A stretch of DNA of 64,000 nt, taken from NCBI RefSeq assembly GCF_013001025.1, contig NZ_CP053021.1, forward strand, positions 1,364,001 to 1,428,000, written 5' to 3'. The notes below the pieces were generated by a model, which saw only the letters and a program-made list of their open reading frames with translations, was not told where the DNA came from and ran no database searches. Position 1 is the first letter of the stretch. Each line of letters opens with the position of its first letter. Source of the stretch: Sphingobium yanoikuyae. Lineage in GTDB: Bacteria > Pseudomonadota > Alphaproteobacteria > Sphingomonadales > Sphingomonadaceae. The position numbers and the translations under genes were made by a program. Below are positions 52,174 through 61,693 of this stretch, piece by piece.

Positions 52174-53208
52174 CAGAGGGTCTCCGTCACCTTGGCAAGG
52201 TGCGGGGGCTGGTCGGGGTTGAAGCCGCGCCGGACCGACAGTGCGTTGACCGCGCGGTAGAAGGCCTGGACCTGCAGCATCGGTTCGATCGCCGGATGGG
52301 CGGCGGGCACCGGCAGGTGGATGGCGCCATCCACCGGCTCCCCGGCGATCAACACCTGGCCGCCGCGCGCAACGACCTCGCGCACCAGTTCATCGACGCT
52401 TTCGGCGGTCTCGTCCGCCTGGCGGAACACCAGCAGCGGAAAATCGGGGCCGACCAGCGCCATCGGGCCATCCTTGACCTCGGCCGCGCTGAACGCTTCG
52501 GCCACTGGTTTCCTTGAATTTGAGCGCGGCTTCCTGCGCGATACCGAAGCCGATGCCGCGGCCGATGACGTAGAGGCCACGCGCGGTGGCGAGTTGTTCG
52601 ACCAGCGGCGTCCAGTCGCAGGCCCAGGCCTGGGCGAGCAGGGCAGGGGCAGTCTCCAGCGCCGCCAGCAATTCCGCATCCTCGCTCCAATGGGCGGCAA
52701 GTTTCAGCAGACTGGCGATCGAGGCGATGTAGGATTTGGTGGCGGCGACGCTGCGTTCCGGCCCGGCATGGAGCGGCAGCAGCGTATCGACCTGGCCGGC
52801 AAGCGGTGAGTCGGCGACATTGACCATCGCGACGGTCCTTGCGCCCGCGCTTTTGGCGGCATCGACCGTGGCCAGGATGTCGGGGCTCTTGCCAGACTGG
52901 GAGATGGCGATGGCCAGCATGTCGGCGAGCGCCGGAGCGGTGCCATAGACCGAGGCGATCGAGGGGGCGGCCGACGTGGTCAGCAGGCCCAGGCGCGTTT
53001 CGAACAGATATTTGGCGAAGGTCGCCGCATGATCGGAACTGCCGCGGGCACAAGTGACGATGCCGCGCGGCGGATCGGCGCGCAGGCTGGCGGCCAGCGC
53101 CTTGACCGTTTGGGCGTTGGCGGCGAACTGGCGGGCGATGACGGCGCCGGCCTCTGCGGCCTCGGCGAACATCAGGGTATCTTGCGGATTGAGCATCGTA
53201 TCAGGCAT
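52173..53208 (-). pseudogene. SIS-type glucosamine-6-phosphate deaminase (NagB-II/AgaS-like), frameshifted
   Basis: Two open frames together make one tandem-SIS protein. The first covers about 235 family residues (CARGSSDHAATFAKYLFE, ISQSGKSPDILATVDAA, then EAALKFKET) and then runs out of frame to a stop at 52390. The second resumes in another frame at AEAFSAAEVKDGPMALVG and ends at KVTETL. Between KET and AEAF, relatives have about four more residues (GlmS: SYIH), 12 nt, but only AGTG is present. That implies an 8-nt deletion near 52503-52506; adding 8 nt restores a 347-aa frame. By family it would convert GlcN-6-P to Fru-6-P. The missing segment lies in the second SIS domain. Either the gene is broken or the sequence has an error. 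The TGATG overlap with nagA is preserved. Confidence 0.85.
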
Positions 53209-53216
53209 CTTTTCGG

Positions 53217-53960
53217 TCAGGCGCGCATGTCGAGTTCGGCAACGAAGTCATAGGCATCGCCCCTGTACCAGCTTTGCGTCGCTTCGATGACGCGGCCATC
53301 GTCCAGGAAACCGCGCCGTTCGATATAGAGGCCGGGCGCCCCTGCCTCGATCCCCAGAAGCTTGGCCTGTTCGGCGTTGAACAGCACGGCGCGCAGGCGC
53401 TGGAGGGCGCGGACCGGACGGTTGCCGGCGGCTTCCAGGGCGGCATAGAGCGAGGCGCCGACGACATCGACACCGTCGAGGCCGAAGCCGGGAATGGTCG
53501 AATATTCGAGCGCCATCGCGACATCGTCGGCATAGCGGATGCGGTTGAACCGGTAGACGGCGGCGCCGGGGCTGAGGCCCAGCGTCAGCGCGTCGTCGGG
53601 CGTCACCGCGCCGACGCTGCGGCCCAGCCACTCGCTGCGCACGGTGCGGCCGCGTGCCGCCATATCCTCGGAAAAGGAGGAGAGCTTGGCGAACTGCTTC
53701 TCGACCCGGTTGGCGACGAAGGTGCCGGCGCCCTGCTTGCGCACCAGCAGTCCTTCCTCGACCAGGGAATCCAGCGCCTTGCGCAGGGTGATGCGGGACA
53801 CCGAGAGTTCCGATGCCAGGTCGCGTTCGGGCGGCAGCGCCTCATTGGGTTTCAGTCGCTGGGTGCGCAGCGCTTCGCGCAGGGCGTCTTCGAGCCGGCG
53901 ATAGAGCGGGCCACCGCCCAGCGCGTCGAGCGGTCCAATCTGTTCGGCAAGCAGCGGCAT
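53217..53960 (-). CDS. GntR-family (HutC-type) regulator of the nag locus
   Basis: A 247-aa repressor. N-terminal GntR winged helix (about 15-85; PPERDLASELSVSRITLRKALDSL, then KQGAGTFVANR) and C-terminal UTRA ligand domain (about 100-245). HutC/UTRA regulators of this type (NagR, NagQ, DasR, YvoA) bind amino-sugar phosphates. It is divergent from the nag TonB receptor and 8 nt upstream of the SIS gene. Similar operator-like sequences precede both arms. GGTGGAG precedes the ATG. Confidence 0.9.
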   Translation of the reverse strand: MPLLAEQIGPLDALGGGPLYRRLEDALREALRTQRLKPNEALPPERDLASELSVSRITLRKALDSLVEEGLLVRKQGAGTFVANRVEKQFAKLSSFSEDMAARGRTVRSEWLGRSVGAVTPDDALTLGLSPGAAVYRFNRIRYADDVAMALEYSTIPGFGLDGVDVVGASLYAALEAAGNRPVRALQRLRAVLFNAEQAKLLGIEAGAPGLYIERRGFLDDGRVIEATQSWYRGDAYDFVAELDMRA

Positions 53961-53997
53961 CTCGTCTCCACCAGCATCTGTGTTGTCTGCACACTAA

Positions 53998-54013
53998 GAC
54001 CAATTAAATACCA
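53998..54013 (-). promoter_or_regulatory. candidate GntR operator, gntR side
   Basis: Read on the minus strand the sequence is TGGTATTTAATTGGTC, 38 nt before the gntR start. It matches 13 of 16 positions of the plus-strand copy at 54101-54116. TTGGTCT/TTGGTAT half-sites resemble operators of DasR/YvoA-type regulators. Binding is inferred. Confidence 0.5.
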
Positions 54014-54100
54014 TATGCCAGTGAAAAATTTCAAACACCGTCACAATTTTGAAAATATCCCTCTTGACGGCGGTATGACTTCGGCGGATGGTCTGCTTAT

Positions 54101-54116
54101 TGGTATGCAGTTGGTC
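54101..54116 (+). promoter_or_regulatory. candidate GntR operator, TonB-receptor side
   Basis: TGGTATGCAGTTGGTC, 45 nt before the TonB-receptor start, is a near copy of the site on the other arm in opposite orientation. Three direct TTGGT units occur here at 54100, 54111 and 54124. This would let the GntR regulator control both divergent transcripts. Confidence 0.5.
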
Positions 54117-54160
54117 CGCCCAATTGGTGCCATGCATCAAATATAAATAAGGGGTGAGAT

Positions 54161-56821
54161 ATGGGGATTCGGACTTTTCTGGTCGGTACCGCCAGCGCCA
54201 TCGCGCTGTTTTCCGGTGCCGCGCATGCGCAGGGAAGCGATGCTTCCGCGCCGGACGCCGATGCAAATGCCAGCGATATCGTCGTCACCGGCTATCGTGC
54301 CTCGCTCGCCAAGGCGATCGACGTCAAGCGTAACGCTGACGCGATCGTCGACAGCATTTCCGCCGAAGATGTCGGCAAATTCCCCAATACCAATGTCGCC
54401 GAAGCGCTGACGCTGGTGCCGGGCGTCACCGTCGACCGCCAGTTCGGCCAGGGCGAAAAAGTGTCGATCCTGGGCACCGATCCGGCGCTCAACCGCACCC
54501 TGCTGGACGGCCAGACCGTGGCGTCGGCCGACTGGTTCATCCTCGACTCGCCGGGCCGTACCTTCAACTATGCGCTGCTCGCGCCGCAGCTGGTCGGCCG
54601 GGTCGACGTCTACAAGTCGCCCGAACCGCGCATCGACGAAGGTTCGATCGGCGGCACGGTCAATGTCGTGACCCGCAAGCCGCTGGACCTGAAGCCCTTC
54701 ACCATGGCTGGCCAGCTTGGCTATCTCTACAATGATCGCTCGAAGAAGGGCGATATCCAGGGGGCGGCGCTGGTCAGCTGGCATAATGAGGAAGGCACGT
54801 TCGGCATTCTCGCCTCGTTCCAGCGCGCCAAGGACCGGCTGCGCCGCGACGGCGTCGAAACCTATGGCACGATGAAGGCCGACCAGTGGGCTGGCGGCAA
54901 TGCCGACAATCCGGTGGACTCGCGCGACAATGGTTGCGTCGGCGAATGCGCCACCACGCTGAGTAATAATCTCGACGCGATCAGCCCCAACGCCTTTGGC
55001 ACCTCCTATTTCGAACAGGGCCGTGAGCGCCTGACCTATTCGGCCACCGCCCAGTGGAAGCCGGTCGACGAGCTAACCCTGGAAGCGAGCTGGCTCAAGA
55101 TCGACGCCACCTACAACAACCTCAACCAGTCCATGTATGCCTTCCAGGGCAATACCTGGAACAGCCTGGGCGCGCTGACCGGGATCGAGGTCAATAACGG
55201 CATCGTCACCAGCGCGAGTTTCAAGAATGCGCTGTCGGTGCTGGACGTCCAGTATCGTGAAGCCGAGATGAAGTCAGATACCTATCGCGGCAAGGCGCGC
55301 TGGGACGGTGGCACCTGGGATCTGACGGTTGAAGGCGGCCTGTCGGACGCGGACGGCGGCACCAAGCGCCAGGTCTTCCTCGAATTCCTGAACTGGGCGG
55401 ATTATACCGTGAATATTGGCGGTGCGCCCAAGTCGCCGGGTTCGCTGAGCTATGCCACCGACGTTCAGGGTAACCCCAATGCCTTCGTCACCGATCCGGG
55501 CTGGAGCGGCAACACCGTCACCAAGCCGACCAGCGACAAGGAGCGTTACGGCCAGGCCGACCTCGGTTTCGATTTCGACGGGGCGCTCAAGCGCATCCAG
55601 ATCGGCTATAAATATCGCCATCACGAGACCGGCCAGCAATATGCGGGCATCGCGCTCAATGGTCTGGGCGTCGCGGCGGCGCAGTTCGATCCCAAGACGG
55701 TCGCGGGCAATTATCTGCGCGGCTTCAGCGGCGTGAACGATCAGATGACCGACCGCTTCATCATCAGCGGCCCGTCGATGGTCGACTATCTGGAAGGCCA
55801 GACGCTGCCGACCCCCTCGATCTTCGCGGCGGCCGAATTTACCGCCGGCAACTGGAACATCCAGGAAGATATCAACGCGGTCTATGCCCAGGCCAATTTC
55901 GACACCGGCACGCTGCGCGGCAATTTCGGCGTGCGCTATGTGAACACCAAGACCGACAGCGCCGGCTATGTCTGCAACGCCGGCGCGCCCTGCAACAGCG
56001 CGGCCGACTGGACCTGGCAGACGACCAAGCGCAGCTATGACAACTGGCTGCCCAGCGCCAACATCGCCTGGACCGCGCAGCAGGATCTGATCCTGCGCTT
56101 CTCCGCCGCCAAGGTGATGTCGCGTCCCAACTATGCCGACATGACCAATTATTTCTGGCTGTCGGACACGGTGCTGACCGGCGGTGGCGGCAACCCGAAC
56201 CTGAAGCCTTATACGTCGGGCAATCTCAACGCCTCGGTCGAATGGTATTTCAAGCAGGGCTCGATCCTGTCGGCGGAAGTCTTCTACAAGGATATCAGCA
56301 ACTATATCCTGCAGAAGACGGCGCCCGAGAGCTATTTCAACCAGTCGCAGGGCCGGGTGACGACCTATCAGATCAGCCGTCCCTATAATGCCGGTTCGGC
56401 CGAGGTGAAGGGTTTTGCCGTCGCCTATCAGCAGAACCTGCCCTATGGCTTCGGCATCCTTGCCAACTATACCTATTCGGACGGTTCGGGCCAGGATGGC
56501 CAGGATCTGCCCTATAATTCCAAGCATCAGGCCAGCGTCAGCCCCTTCTTCGAAAGCGGTCCGGTCGCGCTGCGCGCCACCTACACCTGGCGGTCGAAAT
56601 ATTTCACCGGCATCGACCGTGGCGACAATATGTTCGTGCGGGACTCCGACAATCTGGACGTGTCGGCGACCTATAATGTCACGCCGCAGATCGGCATCAC
56701 CCTGTCGGGCATGAACCTGACCGACGCGGAATATTATGCCTATGCCAACACCACGGCACTGCCGCGCGGCGTCTATCGCTCGGGCCGCAAGTTCCTGGCG
56801 ACGGTGAACTTCAACTATTGA
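54161..56821 (+). CDS. TonB-dependent receptor of the nag locus
   Basis: An 886-aa outer-membrane transporter of the large carbohydrate-type (TonB-Xanth-Caul) group. Signal peptide to about residue 24 (SGAAHAQG), then DIVVTGYRASLAKAIDVKRN at the plug start, the plug (SAEDVGKFPNTNVAEAL, EPRIDEGSIGGTVNVVTRKP) and a barrel ending FLATVNFNY. AAGGGGTGAG precedes the ATG. Context, with hexosaminidase and PTS genes downstream and a GntR regulator divergent, says it imports chito-oligosaccharides or GlcNAc-containing glycans. That is inference from locus. Confidence 0.92.
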   Translation: MGIRTFLVGTASAIALFSGAAHAQGSDASAPDADANASDIVVTGYRASLAKAIDVKRNADAIVDSISAEDVGKFPNTNVAEALTLVPGVTVDRQFGQGEKVSILGTDPALNRTLLDGQTVASADWFILDSPGRTFNYALLAPQLVGRVDVYKSPEPRIDEGSIGGTVNVVTRKPLDLKPFTMAGQLGYLYNDRSKKGDIQGAALVSWHNEEGTFGILASFQRAKDRLRRDGVETYGTMKADQWAGGNADNPVDSRDNGCVGECATTLSNNLDAISPNAFGTSYFEQGRERLTYSATAQWKPVDELTLEASWLKIDATYNNLNQSMYAFQGNTWNSLGALTGIEVNNGIVTSASFKNALSVLDVQYREAEMKSDTYRGKARWDGGTWDLTVEGGLSDADGGTKRQVFLEFLNWADYTVNIGGAPKSPGSLSYATDVQGNPNAFVTDPGWSGNTVTKPTSDKERYGQADLGFDFDGALKRIQIGYKYRHHETGQQYAGIALNGLGVAAAQFDPKTVAGNYLRGFSGVNDQMTDRFIISGPSMVDYLEGQTLPTPSIFAAAEFTAGNWNIQEDINAVYAQANFDTGTLRGNFGVRYVNTKTDSAGYVCNAGAPCNSAADWTWQTTKRSYDNWLPSANIAWTAQQDLILRFSAAKVMSRPNYADMTNYFWLSDTVLTGGGGNPNLKPYTSGNLNASVEWYFKQGSILSAEVFYKDISNYILQKTAPESYFNQSQGRVTTYQISRPYNAGSAEVKGFAVAYQQNLPYGFGILANYTYSDGSGQDGQDLPYNSKHQASVSPFFESGPVALRATYTWRSKYFTGIDRGDNMFVRDSDNLDVSATYNVTPQIGITLSGMNLTDAEYYAYANTTALPRGVYRSGRKFLATVNFNY

Positions 56822-56951
56822 TTGCCTCGCCTGTCAGAAGGCGCATGACTTGAAGACGGCGGGACGGAACGCAACAGCGTCCGCCCGCCGCACGTCCCTT
56901 GTCGCGTCCGCGCGGCGCGGCAGGGGCACGCTATTTTCGGGAGCCTGTTTC

Positions 56952-59228
56952 GTGATCCGTGCCCGCCGCCTGACGCTGCTCGCGTCGCTGATGCTGTCCG
57001 GCATCGCCACCGCCCCGGCCATGGCCGAACTGCCCCGCCTGTTGCCGGTGCCCGCGCAGATGCGAGAGGGGCAGGGCATTTTTCTCATCAGCTCGACCAC
57101 GCCGATCCGGGTGCCTGTCGGCGATGCCGCTGCCCGTAACGCGGCCGAGCGGTTCGCCGATCTGGTCGCGCGCAGCCGGGGCTTTCGTCCTCGGATCGAG
57201 ACGGGTGGTGACGCCAGCAATGCCATAGTCTTTCGCCGAGCGAAGACCGGTGCGGCGGAATCCTACACCCTCGACGTCAGCGACAAGGGCGTCAAAATCG
57301 CCGCCGGCGACGATGCCGGCCTGCTCTATGGCGCGGTGACGCTGTGGCAGGCGATGACGCAGGATCAGGCCGCCGGCCCGGTGACGGTCGTGGCGATGCA
57401 CATTGCCGATGCGCCGCGCTTCCAGTGGCGCGGGCTGATGCTCGACAGCGCCCGCCATTTCCAGTCGCCCGCCTATGTTCGCCAGTTGATCGACTGGATG
57501 GCAGTCAACAAGCTCAACCGGTTGCACTGGCATCTGGTCGATGATCAGGGCTGGCGCATCGAGATCCCCAAATATCCGCGTCTCACCGAAATTTCCGCCT
57601 GGCGTGTGCCCGCCGGGGCGCCCGGCGCGCCACCACTGCCCAAGGTCGGCGGCTTCTACACCCAGGCCGAGATTCGCGAGATCGTCACCTATGCCGCTGC
57701 GCGCGGCGTCATGATCGTGCCGGAGATCGAGATGCCGGGCCATGCGCTGGCGGCGATCCGCGCCTATCCTAAGTTCGGCATGGGCGTGCCGATCCCGCCG
57801 GGCGCGGAGTCCGACTGGGGCGTCTTCCCCTGGCTCTACAATGCCGATGATGCGACCTTCACCTTCCTGGAGGATGTGCTGACCGATGTGATGGCGCTGT
57901 TCCCGTCGCCCTATATCCATATCGGCGGCGACGAGGCGGTGAAGGACCAGTGGAAATCCTCGCCCGCGATGCAGGCGAAGATGAAGGCGCTGGGCATCAG
58001 CAGCGAGGATGCGATGCAGGGCTGGTTCATGCACCGCATCGACGATTTCCTGACGAAACATGGCCGCAAGCCGATCGGCTGGGACGAGATATTGGAAGGC
58101 GGCGCCTCGCCCCACGCCACCATCACCTCCTGGCGCGGGATCGAGGGGGCGGTGACCGCCGCCAAGTCGGGCCATGACGCGATATTGAGCCCGGCGCCGA
58201 TCCTCTATTTCGACAATCGCCAGGGCTTCGGGCTGCTGGAACCGCCGGGGCGCGGCCATCTGTCGGACCTACGCAGCGTCTATGACTTCAATCCCGAACC
58301 CGAAGGGCTGAGCACCGCCGAGCAGCAACATATTTTGGGGCTGCAGGGCAATCTCTTCACCGAGCATGTCCGCACCGAGGAACGCGCCCAGTGGCAACAA
58401 TTCCCGCGCGGCAGCGCGGTGGCCGAAATCGGCTGGTCGCCAGTTACGAGCCATGATTTCGCCAGCTTCATGGACCGGCTGGTGCCGCAGATGGCGCGGA
58501 TGGGGACGCTGGGCCTGAAGCCCGCGATCAGCGCGCTGACGGTGACGGCGAAGACCGACTATGCGCCGGGTGACAAGACGGCGCAGGTGACGCTGGAGAG
58601 CCAGTCGGGCTTCCCGATCCATTATACGCTGGATGGCAGTGCGGTGACGCCGCGCGCGCCGGTCTACAAGGACGGCCTTAGCCTGCCGGTCGGCACTCGC
58701 TTGCGGGCCGGCACCGCCTGGCGCGGCGGGATGATGCCGGGCGCGATCGACATCGGCCTCGACGCGTCCTTCCTGCGCCGCCGCACCGACGAGCAACTGG
58801 CAAGCTGCGCCAACAAGGTCGTGCTCTCGCTGGAGGATGATGCCCCGGCGCAGGGCGAGCGGGCGCATTTCCTGACCGATATCCTTGAGCCCTGCTGGCT
58901 CTATGCCGACGCCCCGGTCGGTGGTGCGACCAGAATCGCGATCGACGTCGGCCAGCTACCGTTCAACTTCCAGATCGGCAAGGATCGCGACGCCATCCAT
59001 TTCCGCGCCCCGGCGACCCCGGCGGGCGAAGTGGAAGTGCGCGCCGGCAGCTGCGAGGGCGAGCGCATCTCCGTGCTGCCGCTGGCGCCCGCGATCGGTA
59101 ATCCGGAAGTGACCCGCCTGGTTGCACCGATCGCACCGCGCAGCGGCAAGGAGAATTTGTGCATCACCTATACGGCGAAGGATGTTGAGCCCCTATGGGC
59201 GATCAAGCAGGTGGAACTGATCCCATGA
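56952..59228 (+). CDS. beta-N-acetylhexosaminidase (GH20), exported
   Basis: A 758-aa GH20 enzyme that releases terminal GlcNAc from chito-oligosaccharides in the periplasm. Signal peptide VIRARRLTLLASLMLSGIA, GH20b domain (about 30-150), catalytic barrel (about 155-500) with the Asp327-Glu328 pair in IHIGGDEAVKD and HWHLVDDQGWRIEI, then a chitobiase-type C-terminal region (about 525-758, with IHYTLDGSAVTPRAP). I chose the GTG at 56952: GGGAG is 8 nt upstream and the signal peptide begins there. The open frame starts further up with a TTG. Its stop overlaps the PTS gene (ATGA). Confidence 0.92.
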   Translation: MIRARRLTLLASLMLSGIATAPAMAELPRLLPVPAQMREGQGIFLISSTTPIRVPVGDAAARNAAERFADLVARSRGFRPRIETGGDASNAIVFRRAKTGAAESYTLDVSDKGVKIAAGDDAGLLYGAVTLWQAMTQDQAAGPVTVVAMHIADAPRFQWRGLMLDSARHFQSPAYVRQLIDWMAVNKLNRLHWHLVDDQGWRIEIPKYPRLTEISAWRVPAGAPGAPPLPKVGGFYTQAEIREIVTYAAARGVMIVPEIEMPGHALAAIRAYPKFGMGVPIPPGAESDWGVFPWLYNADDATFTFLEDVLTDVMALFPSPYIHIGGDEAVKDQWKSSPAMQAKMKALGISSEDAMQGWFMHRIDDFLTKHGRKPIGWDEILEGGASPHATITSWRGIEGAVTAAKSGHDAILSPAPILYFDNRQGFGLLEPPGRGHLSDLRSVYDFNPEPEGLSTAEQQHILGLQGNLFTEHVRTEERAQWQQFPRGSAVAEIGWSPVTSHDFASFMDRLVPQMARMGTLGLKPAISALTVTAKTDYAPGDKTAQVTLESQSGFPIHYTLDGSAVTPRAPVYKDGLSLPVGTRLRAGTAWRGGMMPGAIDIGLDASFLRRRTDEQLASCANKVVLSLEDDAPAQGERAHFLTDILEPCWLYADAPVGGATRIAIDVGQLPFNFQIGKDRDAIHFRAPATPAGEVEVRAGSCEGERISVLPLAPAIGNPEVTRLVAPIAPRSGKENLCITYTAKDVEPLWAIKQVELIP

Positions 59229-61693
59229 GCGGCATGATGGCCAGCGTGACGTTGCGCGCGCCCCTTACGGGCTGGCTGGCGCCGATCGAAAGCGTGCCCG
59301 ATCCGGTCTTTGCCGAGCGGATGATGGGTGAGGGCTTTGCCATCGACCCGATCGAAGGCGAAGTCCGCGCGCCGGCCGACGCGACCGTGCTGACGGTGGC
59401 GCCGACCGGCCATTCGGTCTCGCTGCGTCTGGCCAATGGCGCGGAACTGCTGATCCATGTCGGTCTGGAGACGGTGACGCTTGCCGGCAAGGGTTTCGCG
59501 CCGCAGGTGAAGCCGGGCGATGCCGTTGCGGCCGGCGACCTGCTGATCGGTTTCGATCTCGATGCGGTAGCCGAAGGGGCCAAGGCGCTAATCACGCCGG
59601 TGGTGCTGGCGGGCGAGGGCTATGCGCTGTCACTGGAGCCGCTCGACCGGCTGGTCGGCTGGAATGATGGCGTCGCGCGGATCACGGCGCTGGCGCCGGT
59701 GGCGGCCAAGGGTGACAGCGAAGGTGACACCCATGAACGGGTGATGTGCGTCGACGCCCCCCATGGCATCCATGCCCGCCCGGCCGCGCGCATCGCGGCG
59801 CTGCTGCGCACCTTCGTCGCGCCGGTGTCGATCGTGCGGGACGGCAAGAGCGTCAATGCGCGCAGCACCGTTGCGCTGCTTGGCCTGGGCGTGCGTAGCG
59901 GCGATGAGATTATCGTCCGGGGCGAGGGCAGCGATGCCCGCGCGGCGGTCGAGGCGCTGGTGGCGCTGATCGCAGCGGGGCTGGGTGAGGAGGCGAAGGT
60001 CGATCATCCCGCGCCCGCACCCGTTGTCCCGCAGCATGGCCCGGTGACGGCTGCGCCGGGGCTGGCGATCGGACAGGTGGTGCAGCTGCGCGTCGCCGAT
60101 GTCGACGTGCCGCGCGACGGGCAGGGCGGCGCGGCCGAACATGCCGCGCTCGCGCGGGCGATGGCGGCGGTCGATGCCGAATTGTCGGCGGGCCATGGCC
60201 TGGCGGCCGAAATTGCGGCGGCGCATCGCGCGCTGCTGGCCGACCCGGAACTGGCCGAGGCGTCCGGGCACCAGATCGATGCCGGGCGCAGCGCAGCCTT
60301 CGCCTGGCGCCACGCGACCGCCCAGGCAGCCGAGGCGATCCGTGCGACCGGCGATCCGCTGCTGATGGAACGTGTCGCCGACCTGATCGATATCGAGCGA
60401 CAGCTGATCGCCGCGCTGCTCGGTACCGAGGCCAGCGCGGTGCCGACGCTGCCCCCTCAAAGCATATTGATCGCCGAGGATCTGCTCCCCTCGCAGTTCC
60501 TGGCGCTCGATAGGGACCGTCTGGCCGGAATCTGCACGGCGGCCGGCGGTCCCACTTCCCATGTCGCGATCCTCGCCGCGTCGGCCGGCATCCCGATGCT
60601 GGTCGCCGCTGGCCGGGATGTGCTGGCCATTGCCGAGGGGCGGACGGTCATTCTCGATGCGGACGGGGCCCGGATCGATGCCGATCCGGGCGTGAGCACA
60701 TTGTCGGAGGTCAGCGCGCGGATCGCCGCCGCGCGCGAGCAGCGCAGCCGTGACCGGGCCCATGCCCATGCCGATTGCCGCATGGCCGACGGCACCCGGA
60801 TCGAGATTTTCGCCAATCTGGGATCGCAGGCCGATGCCGCCGCCGCGGTGGCGGCCGGGGCAGAGGGGTGCGGCCTGCTGCGCACCGAATTCCTGTCCCT
60901 GGAGCGGGCGGAGGCGCCGGACGAGGCCGAGCAAAGGAATATTTATTCCGGTATCGCAACGACATTGGGCGATCGGCCGCTGATTGTGCGGACGCTCGAC
61001 ATCGGCGGCGACAAGCCGGTGCCTTATCTGCCGATGGCGGTTGAGGAAAATCCGGCGCTGGGCCTGCGCGGCGTGCGCCTCAGCCTCGCCCGGCCGGACC
61101 TGATGCAGGTGCAGTTGCGCGCGATCCTGCGCGCCGTGCCGGCAGGCCAGTGCCGCGTCATGCTGCCGATGATAGCCGACCTGTCCGACTATCGGGCGGT
61201 CAGGGCGATGCTGGACGCCGAAAAGGCGGCACTGGGCATCGATGCACCGGTACTGCTGGGCGTGATGATCGAGACGCCGGCGGCGGCGATGTTGGCGGAC
61301 ATGCTGGCGGCCGAGGCCGATTTCCTGTCGGTCGGCACCAATGACCTGACCCAATATACGCTGGCCGTCGATCGCGGCAATGCGGCGGTGTCGCACCGGA
61401 TCGATGCGCTGCATCCCGCCGTGCTGCGCCTGATCCGCGAAGTCGGGCGCGGCGCGCAGCGCCATAGCCGCTGGGCCGGCGTCTGTGGCGGCGTTGCCTC
61501 CGACCCGCTTGCCGCGCCGATCCTGATCGGCCTTGGCATCACTGAATTGTCCGCCACACCGGCCGCCATCGCCCGGCTGAAGGCGGTGGTACGCACGCTC
61601 GACATGGGCCGCTGTATCGACCTGGCGGAGCGCGCTTGCGCCGCCGAAAGCGCCGCTGCCGTGCGCGACATGGCCCAAGGAGTCCTGGCATGA
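59225..61693 (+). CDS. PTS IIA-HPr-enzyme I fusion protein
   Basis: An 822-aa cytoplasmic phosphotransferase carrying three PTS modules: IIA-Glc type (about 1-150; His63 and phospho-acceptor His78 in ELLIHVGLETV), HPr (about 170-260; His183 in GIHARPAARIAA) and enzyme I (about 275-822; phospho-His446 in GGPTSHVAILAAS, plus LLRTEFLSLE and GTNDLTQYTLAVDR). It draws phosphate from PEP and passes it along the chain to the IICB permease encoded next. The ATG overlaps the hexosaminidase stop and its own stop overlaps nagE. Such fusions are typical of nag loci lacking other PTS genes. Confidence 0.95.
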   Translation: MSGMMASVTLRAPLTGWLAPIESVPDPVFAERMMGEGFAIDPIEGEVRAPADATVLTVAPTGHSVSLRLANGAELLIHVGLETVTLAGKGFAPQVKPGDAVAAGDLLIGFDLDAVAEGAKALITPVVLAGEGYALSLEPLDRLVGWNDGVARITALAPVAAKGDSEGDTHERVMCVDAPHGIHARPAARIAALLRTFVAPVSIVRDGKSVNARSTVALLGLGVRSGDEIIVRGEGSDARAAVEALVALIAAGLGEEAKVDHPAPAPVVPQHGPVTAAPGLAIGQVVQLRVADVDVPRDGQGGAAEHAALARAMAAVDAELSAGHGLAAEIAAAHRALLADPELAEASGHQIDAGRSAAFAWRHATAQAAEAIRATGDPLLMERVADLIDIERQLIAALLGTEASAVPTLPPQSILIAEDLLPSQFLALDRDRLAGICTAAGGPTSHVAILAASAGIPMLVAAGRDVLAIAEGRTVILDADGARIDADPGVSTLSEVSARIAAAREQRSRDRAHAHADCRMADGTRIEIFANLGSQADAAAAVAAGAEGCGLLRTEFLSLERAEAPDEAEQRNIYSGIATTLGDRPLIVRTLDIGGDKPVPYLPMAVEENPALGLRGVRLSLARPDLMQVQLRAILRAVPAGQCRVMLPMIADLSDYRAVRAMLDAEKAALGIDAPVLLGVMIETPAAAMLADMLAAEADFLSVGTNDLTQYTLAVDRGNAAVSHRIDALHPAVLRLIREVGRGAQRHSRWAGVCGGVASDPLAAPILIGLGITELSATPAAIARLKAVVRTLDMGRCIDLAERACAAESAAAVRDMAQGVLA

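Noticed and set aside
52390..52700. Programmed frameshift or two separate subunits in place of a broken SIS gene
   Set aside because: No slippery run at the junction, and residues are missing as well as the frame being shifted. The second frame has no start signal of its own.
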